A stretch of 54,750 nt of DNA. Origin: Campylobacteraceae bacterium (GTDB lineage Bacteria; Campylobacterota; Campylobacteria; Campylobacterales; Sulfurovaceae). The translations under genes and the position numbers were made by a program. Positions 34,606-43,542 of the stretch are shown piece after piece. The notes beneath the pieces were generated by a model that saw only the letters and a list, made by a program, of their open reading frames with translations, had not been told where the DNA came from and searched no databases. The DNA is taken from assembly GCA_027100635.1 (NCBI GenBank), contig JAMOOQ010000016.1:1-54750 (forward strand). The letters are read 5' to 3'. Each line of letters begins with the position of its first letter. Position 1 is the stretch's first letter.

Positions 34606-36521
34606 TGAACGACAAGAAAAACAACGGTAATAATTTTTTTAATGATAATCCAGTATTAGCATTTATGCTATTTTCAATAGTTACAATAATGGTTTTTAAA
34701 GCTTTTATTGGTGATGGTGATGGCAGGGGAGTTAATGATATGATGAATAAAAATGTTATCGTCAAACATGTTAAATACTCTGTAATTAAAGAGGAGATAA
34801 AAAAAGGTGGTGTTATAAGCGTAAAAATTACACCTAGTAGATTAGAAGCAAAAGCTGATGGGATTAAATATATAGCAAGTAATATACCAGCTCATGATGC
34901 AACTTTAATCCCTCTTTTAGAGGAGAAAAATGTACCATTTGAAGGTGCTATGGGTGAGGGAATAGTATCTGAACTTATCTCAATGCTTTTGCCTATATTT
35001 ATCTTTTTTGCTATTTGGATATTTTTGGCAAAAAAAATGCAAAAAGGTATGGGTGGAGGGATTCTTGGTGTTGGAAAATCAAATGGTTTAATAAACTCAG
35101 AAAAGCCCGAAACAAAGTTTGCGGATGTAGCAGGTGTTGAAGAGGCAAAAGATGAGGTCAAAGAGATAGTTGATTTCTTAAAATACCCAGAAAGATATAT
35201 TGAACTTGGTGCAAAAATTCCTAAAGGTTTATTATTAGTAGGACCTCCTGGAACTGGTAAAACACTTTTGGCAAAAGCTGTTGCAGGAGAAGCCTCTGTA
35301 CCATTTTTCTCTGTAAGTGGTTCTGGATTTATTGAGATGTTTGTTGGAGTTGGTGCTTCTCGTGTAAGAGATTTATTTGAACAAGCCAAAAAAGTTGCTC
35401 CCTCAATTATATTTATTGATGAGATTGATGCGATTGGGAAAAGCCGTGCAAGTGGTGGACATATGGGTGGGAATGATGAAAGAGAACAAACTCTAAATCA
35501 ACTTCTTGCAGAGATGGATGGATTTGGAACTGATACTCCTGTAATTGTTTTAGCTGCTACAAATAGACCTGAAATTCTTGATGCAGCATTGCTTAGAGCA
35601 GGACGATTTGATAGACAAGTATTAGTTGATAAACCTGATTATGATGGAAGATTACAGATATTAAAAGTTCATAGTAAAGATGTAAAATTATCTAGTAAAG
35701 TTGATTTAGAGATAGTTGCAAAACAAACTGCTGGTCTTGCTGGAGCTGATTTGGCAAATATTATTAATGAAGCAGCTCTTCTTGCTGGTAGATTTAGTAA
35801 AAAAGAGATAGATCAATCTGATTTACTTGAATCAATAGAGAGAACATTTGTTGGGCTTGAGAAGAAAAATAGAAAGATTAGCGAAGTTGAAAAAAGAATT
35901 GTAGCGTATCATGAAAGTGGTCATGCACTGATGGCAGAGATTACAAAAGGTGCAGCAAAAGTTACTAAAGTTTCTATTATTCCAAGAGGATTAGGTGCAT
36001 TAGGTTATACACTTCACCTTCCTGATGAAGAGGATAGATTTTTAAAACAAAAGCATGAACTCCTTGCAGAGATTGATGTATTACTTGGTGGACGAGCAGC
36101 CGAAGAGGTATTTTTAGGAGAGATTAGTACTGGTGCAGGAAACGATCTTGAACGAACCACAATGATTTTAAAAGATATGATTACTGTTTATGGTATGAGT
36201 GATGTGGCAGGATTGATGGTACTTGATAGAAGACAACATAGCTTTTTAGGTGGTGGTGTTAGTCAAAAAGAATATAGTGAAAAGATGGCAGAAGATATAG
36301 ATGAATTTATTAAAGAATCTCTTCATCAACATTATCAATATACAAAAAAGATCTTAAAAGAGTATAGTGGAGCGATAGAGGAGATGAGTAAGATTCTTCT
36401 TGATGTTGAGGTAATTGAGGGGAAAAAAGTTAGAGAAATTATTGAAAATTTTGAAATAGAAAATAATATCCCTACAAGAATAGAAGAGAGATTTAGAACA
36501 AAACCTACTTTAGAAAAGTAA
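34605..36521 (+). CDS. ftsH: ATP-dependent zinc metalloprotease FtsH
   Basis: 638 residues. Two N-terminal membrane helices (about 16-34 and 121-143) flank a periplasmic domain; AAA+ ATPase with Walker A GPPGTGKT, Walker [12 protein letters not shown] and [23 protein letters not shown]; zinc protease motif HESGH (His436-His440) with a downstream Asp in GNDLERTT. It degrades misfolded membrane and regulatory proteins. Intact and full length; last gene of the hisA run. Confidence 0.96.
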   Translation: MNDKKNNGNNFFNDNPVLAFMLFSIVTIMVFKAFIGDGDGRGVNDMMNKNVIVKHVKYSVIKEEIKKGGVISVKITPSRLEAKADGIKYIASNIPAHDATLIPLLEEKNVPFEGAMGEGIVSELISMLLPIFIFFAIWIFLAKKMQKGMGGGILGVGKSNGLINSEKPETKFADVAGVEEAKDEVKEIVDFLKYPERYIELGAKIPKGLLLVGPPGTGKTLLAKAVAGEASVPFFSVSGSGFIEMFVGVGASRVRDLFEQAKKVAPSIIFIDEIDAIGKSRASGGHMGGNDEREQTLNQLLAEMDGFGTDTPVIVLAATNRPEILDAALLRAGRFDRQVLVDKPDYDGRLQILKVHSKDVKLSSKVDLEIVAKQTAGLAGADLANIINEAALLAGRFSKKEIDQSDLLESIERTFVGLEKKNRKISEVEKRIVAYHESGHALMAEITKGAAKVTKVSIIPRGLGALGYTLHLPDEEDRFLKQKHELLAEIDVLLGGRAAEEVFLGEISTGAGNDLERTTMILKDMITVYGMSDVAGLMVLDRRQHSFLGGGVSQKEYSEKMAEDIDEFIKESLHQHYQYTKKILKEYSGAIEEMSKILLDVEVIEGKKVREIIENFEIENNIPTRIEERFRTKPTLEK

Positions 36522-36527
36522 ATAATT

Positions 36528-36570
36528 TTAGGGTACCTAATAGGGGCAATCCTTTATGGTTGCCCTTTGG
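36528..36570. repeat. Palindromic intergenic repeat, GGGCAA/TTGCCC family
   Basis: TTTTAGGGTACC followed by the hairpin GGGGCAA...TTGCCC (36542-36565), nearly the same as 1850-1930 with its middle removed. It lies between convergent ftsH and the nitrilase-family gene and could also serve as a two-way terminator. Confidence 0.55.
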
Positions 36571-36587
36571 TGGAGCTTAATCCTTAC

Positions 36588-37322
36588 TTACATTTTAATA
36601 TATCGTCTAATTCTAGCAATCTCTTTAAAATCAACTTTACCTAATATTATATCAAGAGAATCATCAATAATCAGATCTCCATTTGGCGATACAATTGAAG
36701 AACTACTTGCCATATCACTATCAGCAGAATTTGACAAAACCACATAACATTGATTCATTACAGCTAATGCTTGAGATAAAACTTCAATATGAGACTTTCG
36801 TGGTAATCCCCATCTCGATGGAACTAAAATTACATCACACCCTTCAAATTTTTTCCAAATCTCTTTAAATCTAAGTTCAAAACAGATTAGCATACCATAC
36901 ACCACTCCATCAATCTCAAACTTAAGAATATCATCCATTTTTCCTGCTGTAAAATATTTAAGTTCCTCTCCTAATGTAAAGAGTTTAACTTTATCTTGAA
37001 TATATACAACTTTAGATCTGTTGATAATAACCGCCGAATTCATAATACCATTATCAGTTTTTCTTACCAATGTAAGAGCCAAAATTTGATTGTCTATATT
37101 TGCACAAAGAGTCTCTATAGCTTTATCATAAAAATCTGATGCTTTATCAAAATTATCATAATCAAAGGCAGTTAAAACCACCTCTGGAGCAACTATAATA
37201 TCAGCTTGTGGATTATCTTTGATTGCTTGAACTAATCTATCTAAATTAATATTATAATCAGGGTCTGTGTCAAACTGTAAAACAGCTACATTTTTATTAA
37301 CCTTATTTTTAAAAGTCGTCAA
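36588..37322 (-). CDS. Carbon-nitrogen hydrolase (nitrilase superfamily)
   Basis: 244 residues, with the catalytic Glu47 (VAPEVVL), Lys111 (IQDKVKLF) and Cys147 (LICFELRF) of the nitrilase fold. These enzymes hydrolyse amides or nitriles; substrate not deducible. Overlaps nrdB by 14 bp, so the two are likely co-translated. Nearest known groups include omega-amidase and other amidohydrolases. Confidence 0.82.
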   Translation of the reverse strand: MTTFKNKVNKNVAVLQFDTDPDYNINLDRLVQAIKDNPQADIIVAPEVVLTAFDYDNFDKASDFYDKAIETLCANIDNQILALTLVRKTDNGIMNSAVIINRSKVVYIQDKVKLFTLGEELKYFTAGKMDDILKFEIDGVVYGMLICFELRFKEIWKKFEGCDVILVPSRWGLPRKSHIEVLSQALAVMNQCYVVLSNSADSDMASSSSIVSPNGDLIIDDSLDIILGKVDFKEIARIRRYIKM

Positions 37323-38328
37323 AATCTAAACTTCCTTTTGAATAATTTGTCACATTTCCTTCAAAGAAGTTAGTTTTTTGATCATTAAATTTTGCAAAAT
37401 CATCAACCCATTTAATAGGATGTTCCACATTATACAATTTTTTTAATCCTACAGCATTTAGTCTTTCATCTGCAAGATATTGAATATACTGCTCAATTAT
37501 ATCATCAGTTAAACCTAAAATTTGACCTTGAGTAATATATTTTCCCCAATCACCCTCAAGTTTTACGGCATCTCTAAACATATCATAAACATCATCTAAA
37601 AGCTCTTTTGTAAATAGCTCAGGTCTCTCTTTTTTGGTTACATTTATCATATTTTGAAATAATAAAAGGTGTGTAACTTCATCTCTTTGAATAAATCTTA
37701 TCATTTGTGCTGAACCTAACATTTTTCCTGAACGAGCCAGTGTGTATATATAGGTAAAACCACTATAAAAATATATCCCTTCCAAAATTTGATTTGCGAA
37801 CATAGCTTTAACAATATTAGAATCTGTTGGATTTTTTCCTAACTCTTCGTATATTTTTGCAATTGAGTCATTTTTATTCTTAAGCATCATATCTTTTCGC
37901 CAAAGCTCATAAATCTCTTCACCATTAGTAGAGATACTATCAACCATTACAGCATAACTTTGAGAATGCAGAGCCTCTTCAAAAGCTTGTCGCACAAGTA
38001 CTAAGTTTATTTCAGGCGATGTGATAAATGGATTTAGATTATCTATAATATTATTTGTTTGTAATGAATCCATAAAAATAAGCTGAGCTAAAACTTTATC
38101 ATAAGCCTCTTTTTCACATTCAGTTATCATCTTATAATCTCTAACATCCACTGTCATATCCACCTCTTTAGGAAACCAAGTATTATTTAACATAACCTCC
38201 CATAAGTTGTAAGCCCATTGATATTTAATATCATTTAATTCAAATATTCCTGTTGGATCTCCACCAAAAATTTTTCTATCTTGTGTTTTTTCTGTAGATT
38301 CTGGATTATATATTTTTTTTCTTTGCAT
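37309..38328 (-). CDS. nrdB: Ribonucleotide reductase beta subunit (class I)
   Basis: 339 residues. Helical diiron protein with EEALHSQSY giving Glu118, His121 and radical Tyr125; later ligands in [11 protein letters not shown]. It generates the tyrosyl radical for making deoxynucleotides. The alpha subunit nrdA is not in this window. C-terminal acidic tail ends DFDDF, expected for docking to NrdA. Confidence 0.94.
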   Translation of the reverse strand: MQRKKIYNPESTEKTQDRKIFGGDPTGIFELNDIKYQWAYNLWEVMLNNTWFPKEVDMTVDVRDYKMITECEKEAYDKVLAQLIFMDSLQTNNIIDNLNPFITSPEINLVLVRQAFEEALHSQSYAVMVDSISTNGEEIYELWRKDMMLKNKNDSIAKIYEELGKNPTDSNIVKAMFANQILEGIYFYSGFTYIYTLARSGKMLGSAQMIRFIQRDEVTHLLLFQNMINVTKKERPELFTKELLDDVYDMFRDAVKLEGDWGKYITQGQILGLTDDIIEQYIQYLADERLNAVGLKKLYNVEHPIKWVDDFAKFNDQKTNFFEGNVTNYSKGSLDFDDF

Positions 38329-38431
38329 AACTCTCCCTTAAATAAAATCTTTTTAATAAAAATTGATTATACTATTATAAAATTAAATTTATAATATCTA
38401 ATTTTTTACTTATTTTATAAAAAGGTGATAG

Positions 38432-38779
38432 ATGAAAACAAGTTTAAAAAATATTTTTATAAAACCAATTAAGGGTTATCAATATATATCAAAGATGTTA
38501 CCTGATAATTGTAGGTATCATCCAACATGTTCAAATTATGCTAAGTGGCAATTTGATACTAATAGAGTTGATAAAGCGTTGGTTTCTACTACCATGAGAA
38601 TATTGAGGTGTAATCAACTTTTTGCAGGTGGAATAGATTATCCTGTGATAAAATATAAACCAATTGGTAAGGTTAAATTATCTTTATATAGTATAAAAGT
38701 AAAATATTGGATTATTCAGAAAGATAAAAATTTATATACAGTTATAAAAGATTATGATGCAGATACTCCTATTTTATAA
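38432..38779 (+). CDS. yidD: YidD-family membrane protein insertion efficiency factor
   Basis: 115 residues, with the family core IKGYQYISKMLPDNCRYHPT and CSNYAK followed by RILRCNQLFAGGIDYP (three conserved Cys). YidD helps YidC insert membrane proteins. It is longer at the C-terminus than the 70-85 residue standard, adding a basic tail. AAAGGTGATAG precedes the start. It is not next to rnpA-yidC here, which is unusual; so a paralog is possible. Confidence 0.8.
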   Translation: MKTSLKNIFIKPIKGYQYISKMLPDNCRYHPTCSNYAKWQFDTNRVDKALVSTTMRILRCNQLFAGGIDYPVIKYKPIGKVKLSLYSIKVKYWIIQKDKNLYTVIKDYDADTPIL

Positions 38780-38886
38780 TTTTAAAGAACTTTTAGTTAC
38801 TTCTTCTTTTAGTTGTGTTATTATTTGATTTAGTCATCTTATTTTGGCTAATGAGTATTAAAAAAATATAATAAAGGTAAAATTTT

Positions 38887-39405
38887 ATGAGTAAAAAATG
38901 TGAACTTTGTGGTTCAAACGAAAATTTAGATAATTATATAGTGGTTCCACGAGATGAAGAGATTGTAGTTTGTAGTGTTTGTAAAGAACAGATTGAGGAT
39001 AATTCTAAAATAGATGAAACACATTGGCATTGTTTAAATGATAGTATGTGGAGTGAGATTGATGCTGTTAAAGTTGTGGCTTATAGAATGTTATCAATTA
39101 TGAAAAATCAAGATATGCTAGATATGATATATCTTGAAGATGATATTTTAGATTGGGCAAAAGCAGGGTTACCAGAAGAAGATGAAGAGATTTTAATTTA
39201 TAGAGATTCAAATGGTGTGGAATTAGCTCACGGTGATACAGTTGTAATTATTAAAGATTTACCTGTAAAAGGTGCTGGATTTACTGCTAAACAAGGAACT
39301 GCTGTAAGAAATATTTCACTTGTACAAAAAGATAATACTCATATTGAGGGTCGTGTAAATGGTGTTAAAATTCAATTAAAAACTTGTTTTTTAAAGAAAT
39401 CATAA
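38887..39405 (+). CDS. PhnA/YjdM-like zinc-ribbon protein
   Basis: 172 residues: N-terminal zinc ribbon CELCGSN...CSVCKEQ (Cys 5, 8, 29, 32) and a C-terminal PhnA domain (DSNGVELAHGDTVVIIKDLPVKG, KQGTAVRNI, IEGRVNGVKIQLKTCFLKK). Named after the phosphonate operon but usually unrelated to phosphonate breakdown; biochemical role unclear. AAAGGTAAAATTTT precedes the start. Confidence 0.82.
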   Translation: MSKKCELCGSNENLDNYIVVPRDEEIVVCSVCKEQIEDNSKIDETHWHCLNDSMWSEIDAVKVVAYRMLSIMKNQDMLDMIYLEDDILDWAKAGLPEEDEEILIYRDSNGVELAHGDTVVIIKDLPVKGAGFTAKQGTAVRNISLVQKDNTHIEGRVNGVKIQLKTCFLKKS

Positions 39406-39424
39406 GTAGTACAATGCAACAATA

Positions 39425-39456
39425 GTGTTATTCCGTGCTTGACACGGAATCTCCGA
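39425..39456. repeat. Hairpin repeat ATTCCGTG-CTTGA-CACGGAAT
   Basis: A perfect 8-bp stem (39430-39437 with 39443-39450) and a 5-base loop, followed by CTCCG. This form is a known type of widely dispersed intergenic repeat. It lies just after the PhnA-like gene. Confidence 0.55.
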
Positions 39457-39548
39457 AATTAAAAGTTTTAATACTCTATAAAAAACACCTTCTTTACTAA
39501 TCTACCTTTTGTAGGGGCAATCCTCAATCTCAATGAAATAAGCTTTTT

Positions 39549-39606
39549 TTGGACGAGATGGCTTTAGCCTCTCCCTAATATACGGAGCTAAAGCACCGTG
39601 TCCAAA
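39549..39606. repeat. Palindromic repeat, CTTTAGCCTC/GGAGCTAAAG family, copy 4
   Basis: TTGGAC...GTCCAA bound the element; inside, GGCTTTAGCCTC and GGAGCTAAAGC surround a spacer. It lies in the 371-bp gap 39406-39776, which also contains a GGGGCAATCC half-repeat (39515) and a diverged GGGCAA hairpin (39633-39658). The rest of the gap before truD shows only short minus-strand open pieces (NIADKLDLESLDIYK near 39715-39765) that may be gene debris. Confidence 0.55.
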
Positions 39607-39776
39607 AGTATAAAAATCCTTAATTCATTGGCATTGGGGCAATCCTTTATAGTTGTCCTTGAATTTTAAAAATAATTGTAAACATATTTTAGATGATAAA
39701 ATGAAGATGTTTAATTCTACTTTATAAATATCAAGTGATTCTAAATCCAATTTATCAGCAATATTTTTTATTAAAA

Positions 39777-40874
39777 TTATTTCCCACCTCGTAAAACATC
39801 TAAAACATTAGTAGCATAAGAGCCTTTTGGCAAAGTAAAACTTAGTTCATACCAATTTTTATCTTCATTATAATTACCCTCAATATCATTCACAAAAATC
39901 CAAGCATATCGTCGGCTTCCAGTTGCATTTGTTTTGGCATCATAATTTTTTTCTATATCCCACGCATAAGATGAGCTTGTTTTAACTCTTCCACCTGCTA
40001 AAAGTCCTGTTGGTGAAATATCTCGCTCTTTAAATCTTTGTGCTTCTGTTTGCAAATCTTCCACATCAAAAACTCTTCCATAAGGGTAGTGCATCATCAA
40101 ATCACCTTTTATAATCTTTAAAAACTGCTCTTGTTGTTTACATCCCTCTAATGAATTTTCTTCAAGATTTAACACCTTTTCACTATCTTTTTCACTAAAA
40201 TCTGATAATAATAAACTAATCTCAATACGTTTTGAAAGCCAATTATTAAAAAGATAACTTTGATATGAATTTATTAAAAAATCTTTGGTTTTTCTGTCTC
40301 TAATTTTTAGCTCACCATCAATTAATTTTTTGCCATCTATCCAATTATTACCATCTCTTCCAAAGCGTTGATGACCAAAATAGTTTGGTACACCATTATT
40401 GCTAATCCATTGTAAAGATGATTCAAGCTTAGCTTTATTAATTGCAAAAACTCGTTTAAGACGAATATGAAATTTATTACCTTTAAGATGTCCAACTCTA
40501 ATTTTATTATTATGTCTAACTTTTTCAACTATTTTAATTTTACTATGTGAAAAACTCTCTAATTTATCTTCATATTTAGCCATAATAGAGATATATTGCA
40601 TTGTCATTGCATTTTTATCTTTTAACCCAGCATATCCAATATCTCGTTTTTTAATTCCTAAATGAGATGATATAATATCCAACATCTCCCAAGTTGTTAA
40701 ATCCTTTTTTCTGACCTTTAAAACAAGATGCTCACCCTCACCTGTAAACTCATATAATGGAATTTCATCGACAATAAAATCTTTTGTGGATGGATTAAAA
40801 ACAAACTCATTTTTTACATTTATAGGATATATCCAACTGGTTTTTAACTTTGTGTTATTTAATGATTTTTGCAT
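39777..40874 (-). CDS. truD: tRNA pseudouridine(13) synthase TruD
   Basis: 365 residues. The catalytic motif GYAGLKDKNAMTMQY carries the Asp (about 82), with NYFGHQRFG, and the TRUD insertion domain near 170-280. Modifies U13 of tRNA-Glu. Full length. The downstream 255 bp (40875-41129) to the ZnuA gene hold no feature I can recognise. Confidence 0.92.
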   Translation of the reverse strand: MQKSLNNTKLKTSWIYPINVKNEFVFNPSTKDFIVDEIPLYEFTGEGEHLVLKVRKKDLTTWEMLDIISSHLGIKKRDIGYAGLKDKNAMTMQYISIMAKYEDKLESFSHSKIKIVEKVRHNNKIRVGHLKGNKFHIRLKRVFAINKAKLESSLQWISNNGVPNYFGHQRFGRDGNNWIDGKKLIDGELKIRDRKTKDFLINSYQSYLFNNWLSKRIEISLLLSDFSEKDSEKVLNLEENSLEGCKQQEQFLKIIKGDLMMHYPYGRVFDVEDLQTEAQRFKERDISPTGLLAGGRVKTSSSYAWDIEKNYDAKTNATGSRRYAWIFVNDIEGNYNEDKNWYELSFTLPKGSYATNVLDVLRGGK

Positions 40875-41129
40875 ACTCTCTCTTTTGATTTTACTTTTTA
40901 TTATTATAACAGATTATTTTCTTTTACTGATTAGCAAATCTTTCTCTTCTAAAATTTTATGTTAATTTAATTCTCTCTAGTATATTATTCTGGTAGCCTA
41001 AATTGAAGAGCCTTATGAGGGAAATCTTGTCCAAATAGATATGTTAATGAGTTACAAAACTAAATATTCAATAAGTTATCTTTAACTCATCTTTATGTAA
41101 AATCATAAAAATTAATTTTAGGAACTTAT

Positions 41130-41930
41130 ATGAAAAGATTAACTATAATAATATTATTTCTTACAACTGTAATATATGCCAATATAAATGCAATTGTAAG
41201 TATATTACCAGAGCAGACATTTCTTAAGGCAATTGGTGGTAATAAAGTAAATATATCATTGATGGTGCAGATGGGAAGTTCTCCTCATACTTATGAACCA
41301 AAACCATCTCAGATGGTAGATATTAACAAAGCTGATATATATTTTACTATTGGTGTTGAATTTGAAAAGGTTTGGTTACCAAAATTTATTAATCAAAATA
41401 AAGATATGATAATTGCTGATATCAGCCAAAATATTTTAAAAACAGAAGACCCTCATATTTGGGTATCTCCATCTAATGTTAAGCAGATAGTTACAAATAT
41501 ATATAATAGTTTAGTTTTAATAGATAAAACAAATCAAAGCTATTACAAAGATAATTTAGATAAATATCTACAAAAAATTAATAATCTTGATTTAGAAATT
41601 AAAGATATATTGAAAAATACCCCTAAAGATTCTTATTTTATGGTGTTTCATCCAGCGTGGGGACATTTCGCCAAAGAGTATAATTTAATTCAACTAGCAA
41701 TAGAGATAGATGGAAAACAACCAAAACCAAAAGATATTATAAAGATAATAAAACAAGCAAAACAACATAATGTAAATGCTATATTTACAGCTCCTGAATT
41801 TTCCTCTAAGGTTGCTTTACAAATTGCAAAAGAGATAGATATTAAAGTTATTAAGATTAGCTCACTAAATCCTAACTGGTCAGAGAATCTTTTAAAATTA
41901 GCTAAGGGTGTAATGGTAGATTCTAAATGA
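41130..41930 (+). CDS. ZnuA-like metal ABC transporter substrate-binding protein
   Basis: 266 residues with a signal peptide (RLTIIILFLTTVIYA). Metal-ligand residues: His53 (SSPHTYEP), His109 (EDPHIWVSP), a His in VFHPAWGHFAKEY, and Glu/Asp in IFTAPEFSS. Cluster A-1 binding proteins carry Zn or Mn to a ZnuBC-type permease, none of which is encoded nearby. It lacks the His-rich loop of many zinc-specific ZnuA proteins, so metal choice is open. Confidence 0.8.
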   Translation: MKRLTIIILFLTTVIYANINAIVSILPEQTFLKAIGGNKVNISLMVQMGSSPHTYEPKPSQMVDINKADIYFTIGVEFEKVWLPKFINQNKDMIIADISQNILKTEDPHIWVSPSNVKQIVTNIYNSLVLIDKTNQSYYKDNLDKYLQKINNLDLEIKDILKNTPKDSYFMVFHPAWGHFAKEYNLIQLAIEIDGKQPKPKDIIKIIKQAKQHNVNAIFTAPEFSSKVALQIAKEIDIKVIKISSLNPNWSENLLKLAKGVMVDSK

Positions 41931-41942
41931 TAAAGGATAACT

Positions 41943-42305
41943 ATGATTTTCAATAAAAAAATATTAAATTTAAAAAATGCTAATTACTCATTTAGTGATT
42001 ATTTTAAGATAAATATTAGAGCAGAGGATTTGGCAAATCTTTTTGATTATAATTATGAATTAAAAGATATAGAGTTTGGCTCAAATGAATTGCCAAATAA
42101 ACTAAAAGAGTGGATAGAGGATTTTTTACAAAATTATAATAAATTACGAAAGTTTGTAAATCTTAATAATGAGATGGCTATTAGAGAATTTTTGATTGCA
42201 CCAATTATATTTGAATTAATTAAAAAATATGATGTAAAAGTAGATATTGAAAGTAGTGTATATTATAATTTTAAGTACCGTGTGATGAATAACCACTTTT
42301 TGTGA
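41943..42305 (+). pseudogene. Truncated protein of unknown function
   Basis: 120 residues beginning MIFNKKILNLKNANYSFSDYF. REFLIAPIIFELIKKYDVKVDIESSVYY resembles the start of a restriction-endonuclease-like domain, but the sequence then runs into the MITE-like element at 42273 and ends after 9 extra codons. The normal C-terminus is missing. AAAGGATAACT gives a good start; it follows the ZnuA gene by 12 bp. Confidence 0.5.
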
Positions 42306-42387
42306 TATAAAACTCCAAAGATAATAAAAGATAGAAAGAAGAGTACAAATAGACTTAGAAAAAGTATAAATTCAATACACGGTACTT
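42273..42387. mobile_element. MITE-like element with AAGTACCGTGT inverted ends
   Basis: A 115-bp AT-rich segment with 11-bp perfect inverted ends AAGTACCGTGT / ACACGGTACTT, extending imperfectly by TTGAAT-like bases. It has no coding capacity and breaks the gene at 41943. Mobilised, if at all, by an unlinked transposase. Confidence 0.5.
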
Positions 42388-42392
42388 GAATT

Positions 42393-42410
42393 AGGGGTGA
42401 TGAATGTCGG
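42393..42410. mobile_element. Solo IS1634 end remnant
   Basis: AGGGGTGATGAATGTCGG is identical to the right end of the IS at 14172-14189. No transposase adjoins it, so it is a scar of a deleted copy, side by side with the MITE-like element. Confidence 0.55.
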
Positions 42411-42461
42411 ATATATCAAAAATAGATATAATAGAAGATAATCTTAAATAAAAGGATATAT

Positions 42462-43529
42462 TTGAATAATTTAGTAGATTTTACATATATTAATCAAAAA
42501 GATAAAGAGTTAGTTGAGCTTTTTTTAACTTCTGATGATAAAAAGAGATATATTTTAGGGATAAATAAGTTTACAAAATCTGTTTTAAAACATATAACAG
42601 TTGATGGAATAATTGATGATTTTACAAGAGTTCAAAAATCACGCAAAAAAGAGATATTACAGATAGAAGATGTTCCAAAAGGTTCTTTGATTCTTTGGAC
42701 ATCTACAGGAAGTCCACTTGATGTTAAAAATAAGCTTGATGAGTTAGGATTTAATAATTTTAGTTATTTGGCACTGCAAAGATATTCATCTTTAGATTTG
42801 CTCAATCCACCTTTTATATCTGACTTTAAAGAAGATTTTTTAAATAATAAAGAGCAATACCAAAAAACTTATAATCTATTAGAGGATAAAAAATCTCAAG
42901 AGATATTTAGGAAGGTAATTAATTTTAAGATTAGTTATGATTATAATTTTATGGATGGTTTTATTAATGATTTTGATGGACAATATTTTGATTCTAAAAT
43001 AGTACCCAAAATAGAGAATATAGTATTTGTAGATGGTGGTGGATATATTGGAGATACAACACCTAATATTATTAAGAATTACCCTGATTTTAAAAAGATT
43101 TATCTGATTGAGCCAAATGAATTACATATTAAAATAGCACAAAGAGATTTTGGTCACATAAATAATATTGAATTTATAAATTGTGGTTTAGGCTCTAAAA
43201 AAATAGAAATCTTAGATAAACAAGATAATCAAAATAACTGTAATCATAATTTTCAAGCGATTAATATTGATACAATAGATAATATTTGTAAAGAGAGAGT
43301 TGATTTTATTAAACTTGATATTGAGGGGGCAGAACAAGATACAATTGATGGAGCAGTTAATACAATTAAAAAATATAAACCAATTTTGGCAATTTGTATC
43401 TATCATAAAGCAGAAGATTGGTATAAAATACCTCAAAAAGTTTTATCTATAAATAGTGAATATAAAATATATCTTCGTCACTATATGCAGGGTATTTTTG
43501 AGACTGTAATATATTTTATTCCAAAGTAA
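42462..43529 (+). CDS. FkbM family methyltransferase
   Basis: 355 residues from a TTG start with AAAGGATATAT before it. The N-terminal 170 residues (about 1-170) resemble sugar/nucleotide-binding regions of such fusions; the C-terminal FkbM domain has VFVDGGGYIGDTTPNIIKN (SAM motif I), IYLIEPNE and VDFIKLDIEGAEQDTIDGA. Probably an O-methyltransferase acting on a sugar or polyketide/glycan group. Its acceptor is unknown; no glycan gene cluster adjoins it. Confidence 0.8.
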   Translation: MNNLVDFTYINQKDKELVELFLTSDDKKRYILGINKFTKSVLKHITVDGIIDDFTRVQKSRKKEILQIEDVPKGSLILWTSTGSPLDVKNKLDELGFNNFSYLALQRYSSLDLLNPPFISDFKEDFLNNKEQYQKTYNLLEDKKSQEIFRKVINFKISYDYNFMDGFINDFDGQYFDSKIVPKIENIVFVDGGGYIGDTTPNIIKNYPDFKKIYLIEPNELHIKIAQRDFGHINNIEFINCGLGSKKIEILDKQDNQNNCNHNFQAINIDTIDNICKERVDFIKLDIEGAEQDTIDGAVNTIKKYKPILAICIYHKAEDWYKIPQKVLSINSEYKIYLRHYMQGIFETVIYFIPK

Positions 43530-43542
43530 AATTAATAAAAAG

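Noticed and set aside
34892-35389. A 165-codon minus-strand frame opposite ftsH
   Set aside because: It is a shadow of the ftsH ATPase domain and lacks a ribosome site or recognisable domain.
38432-38779. rnpA-yidC-type chromosomal locus
   Set aside because: Only the YidD-like gene is present; rpmH, rnpA and yidC are not in the window.
40875-41129. Riboswitch or metal-regulator box before the ZnuA-like gene
   Set aside because: I could not match it to a Fur/Zur-type palindrome or any known riboswitch.
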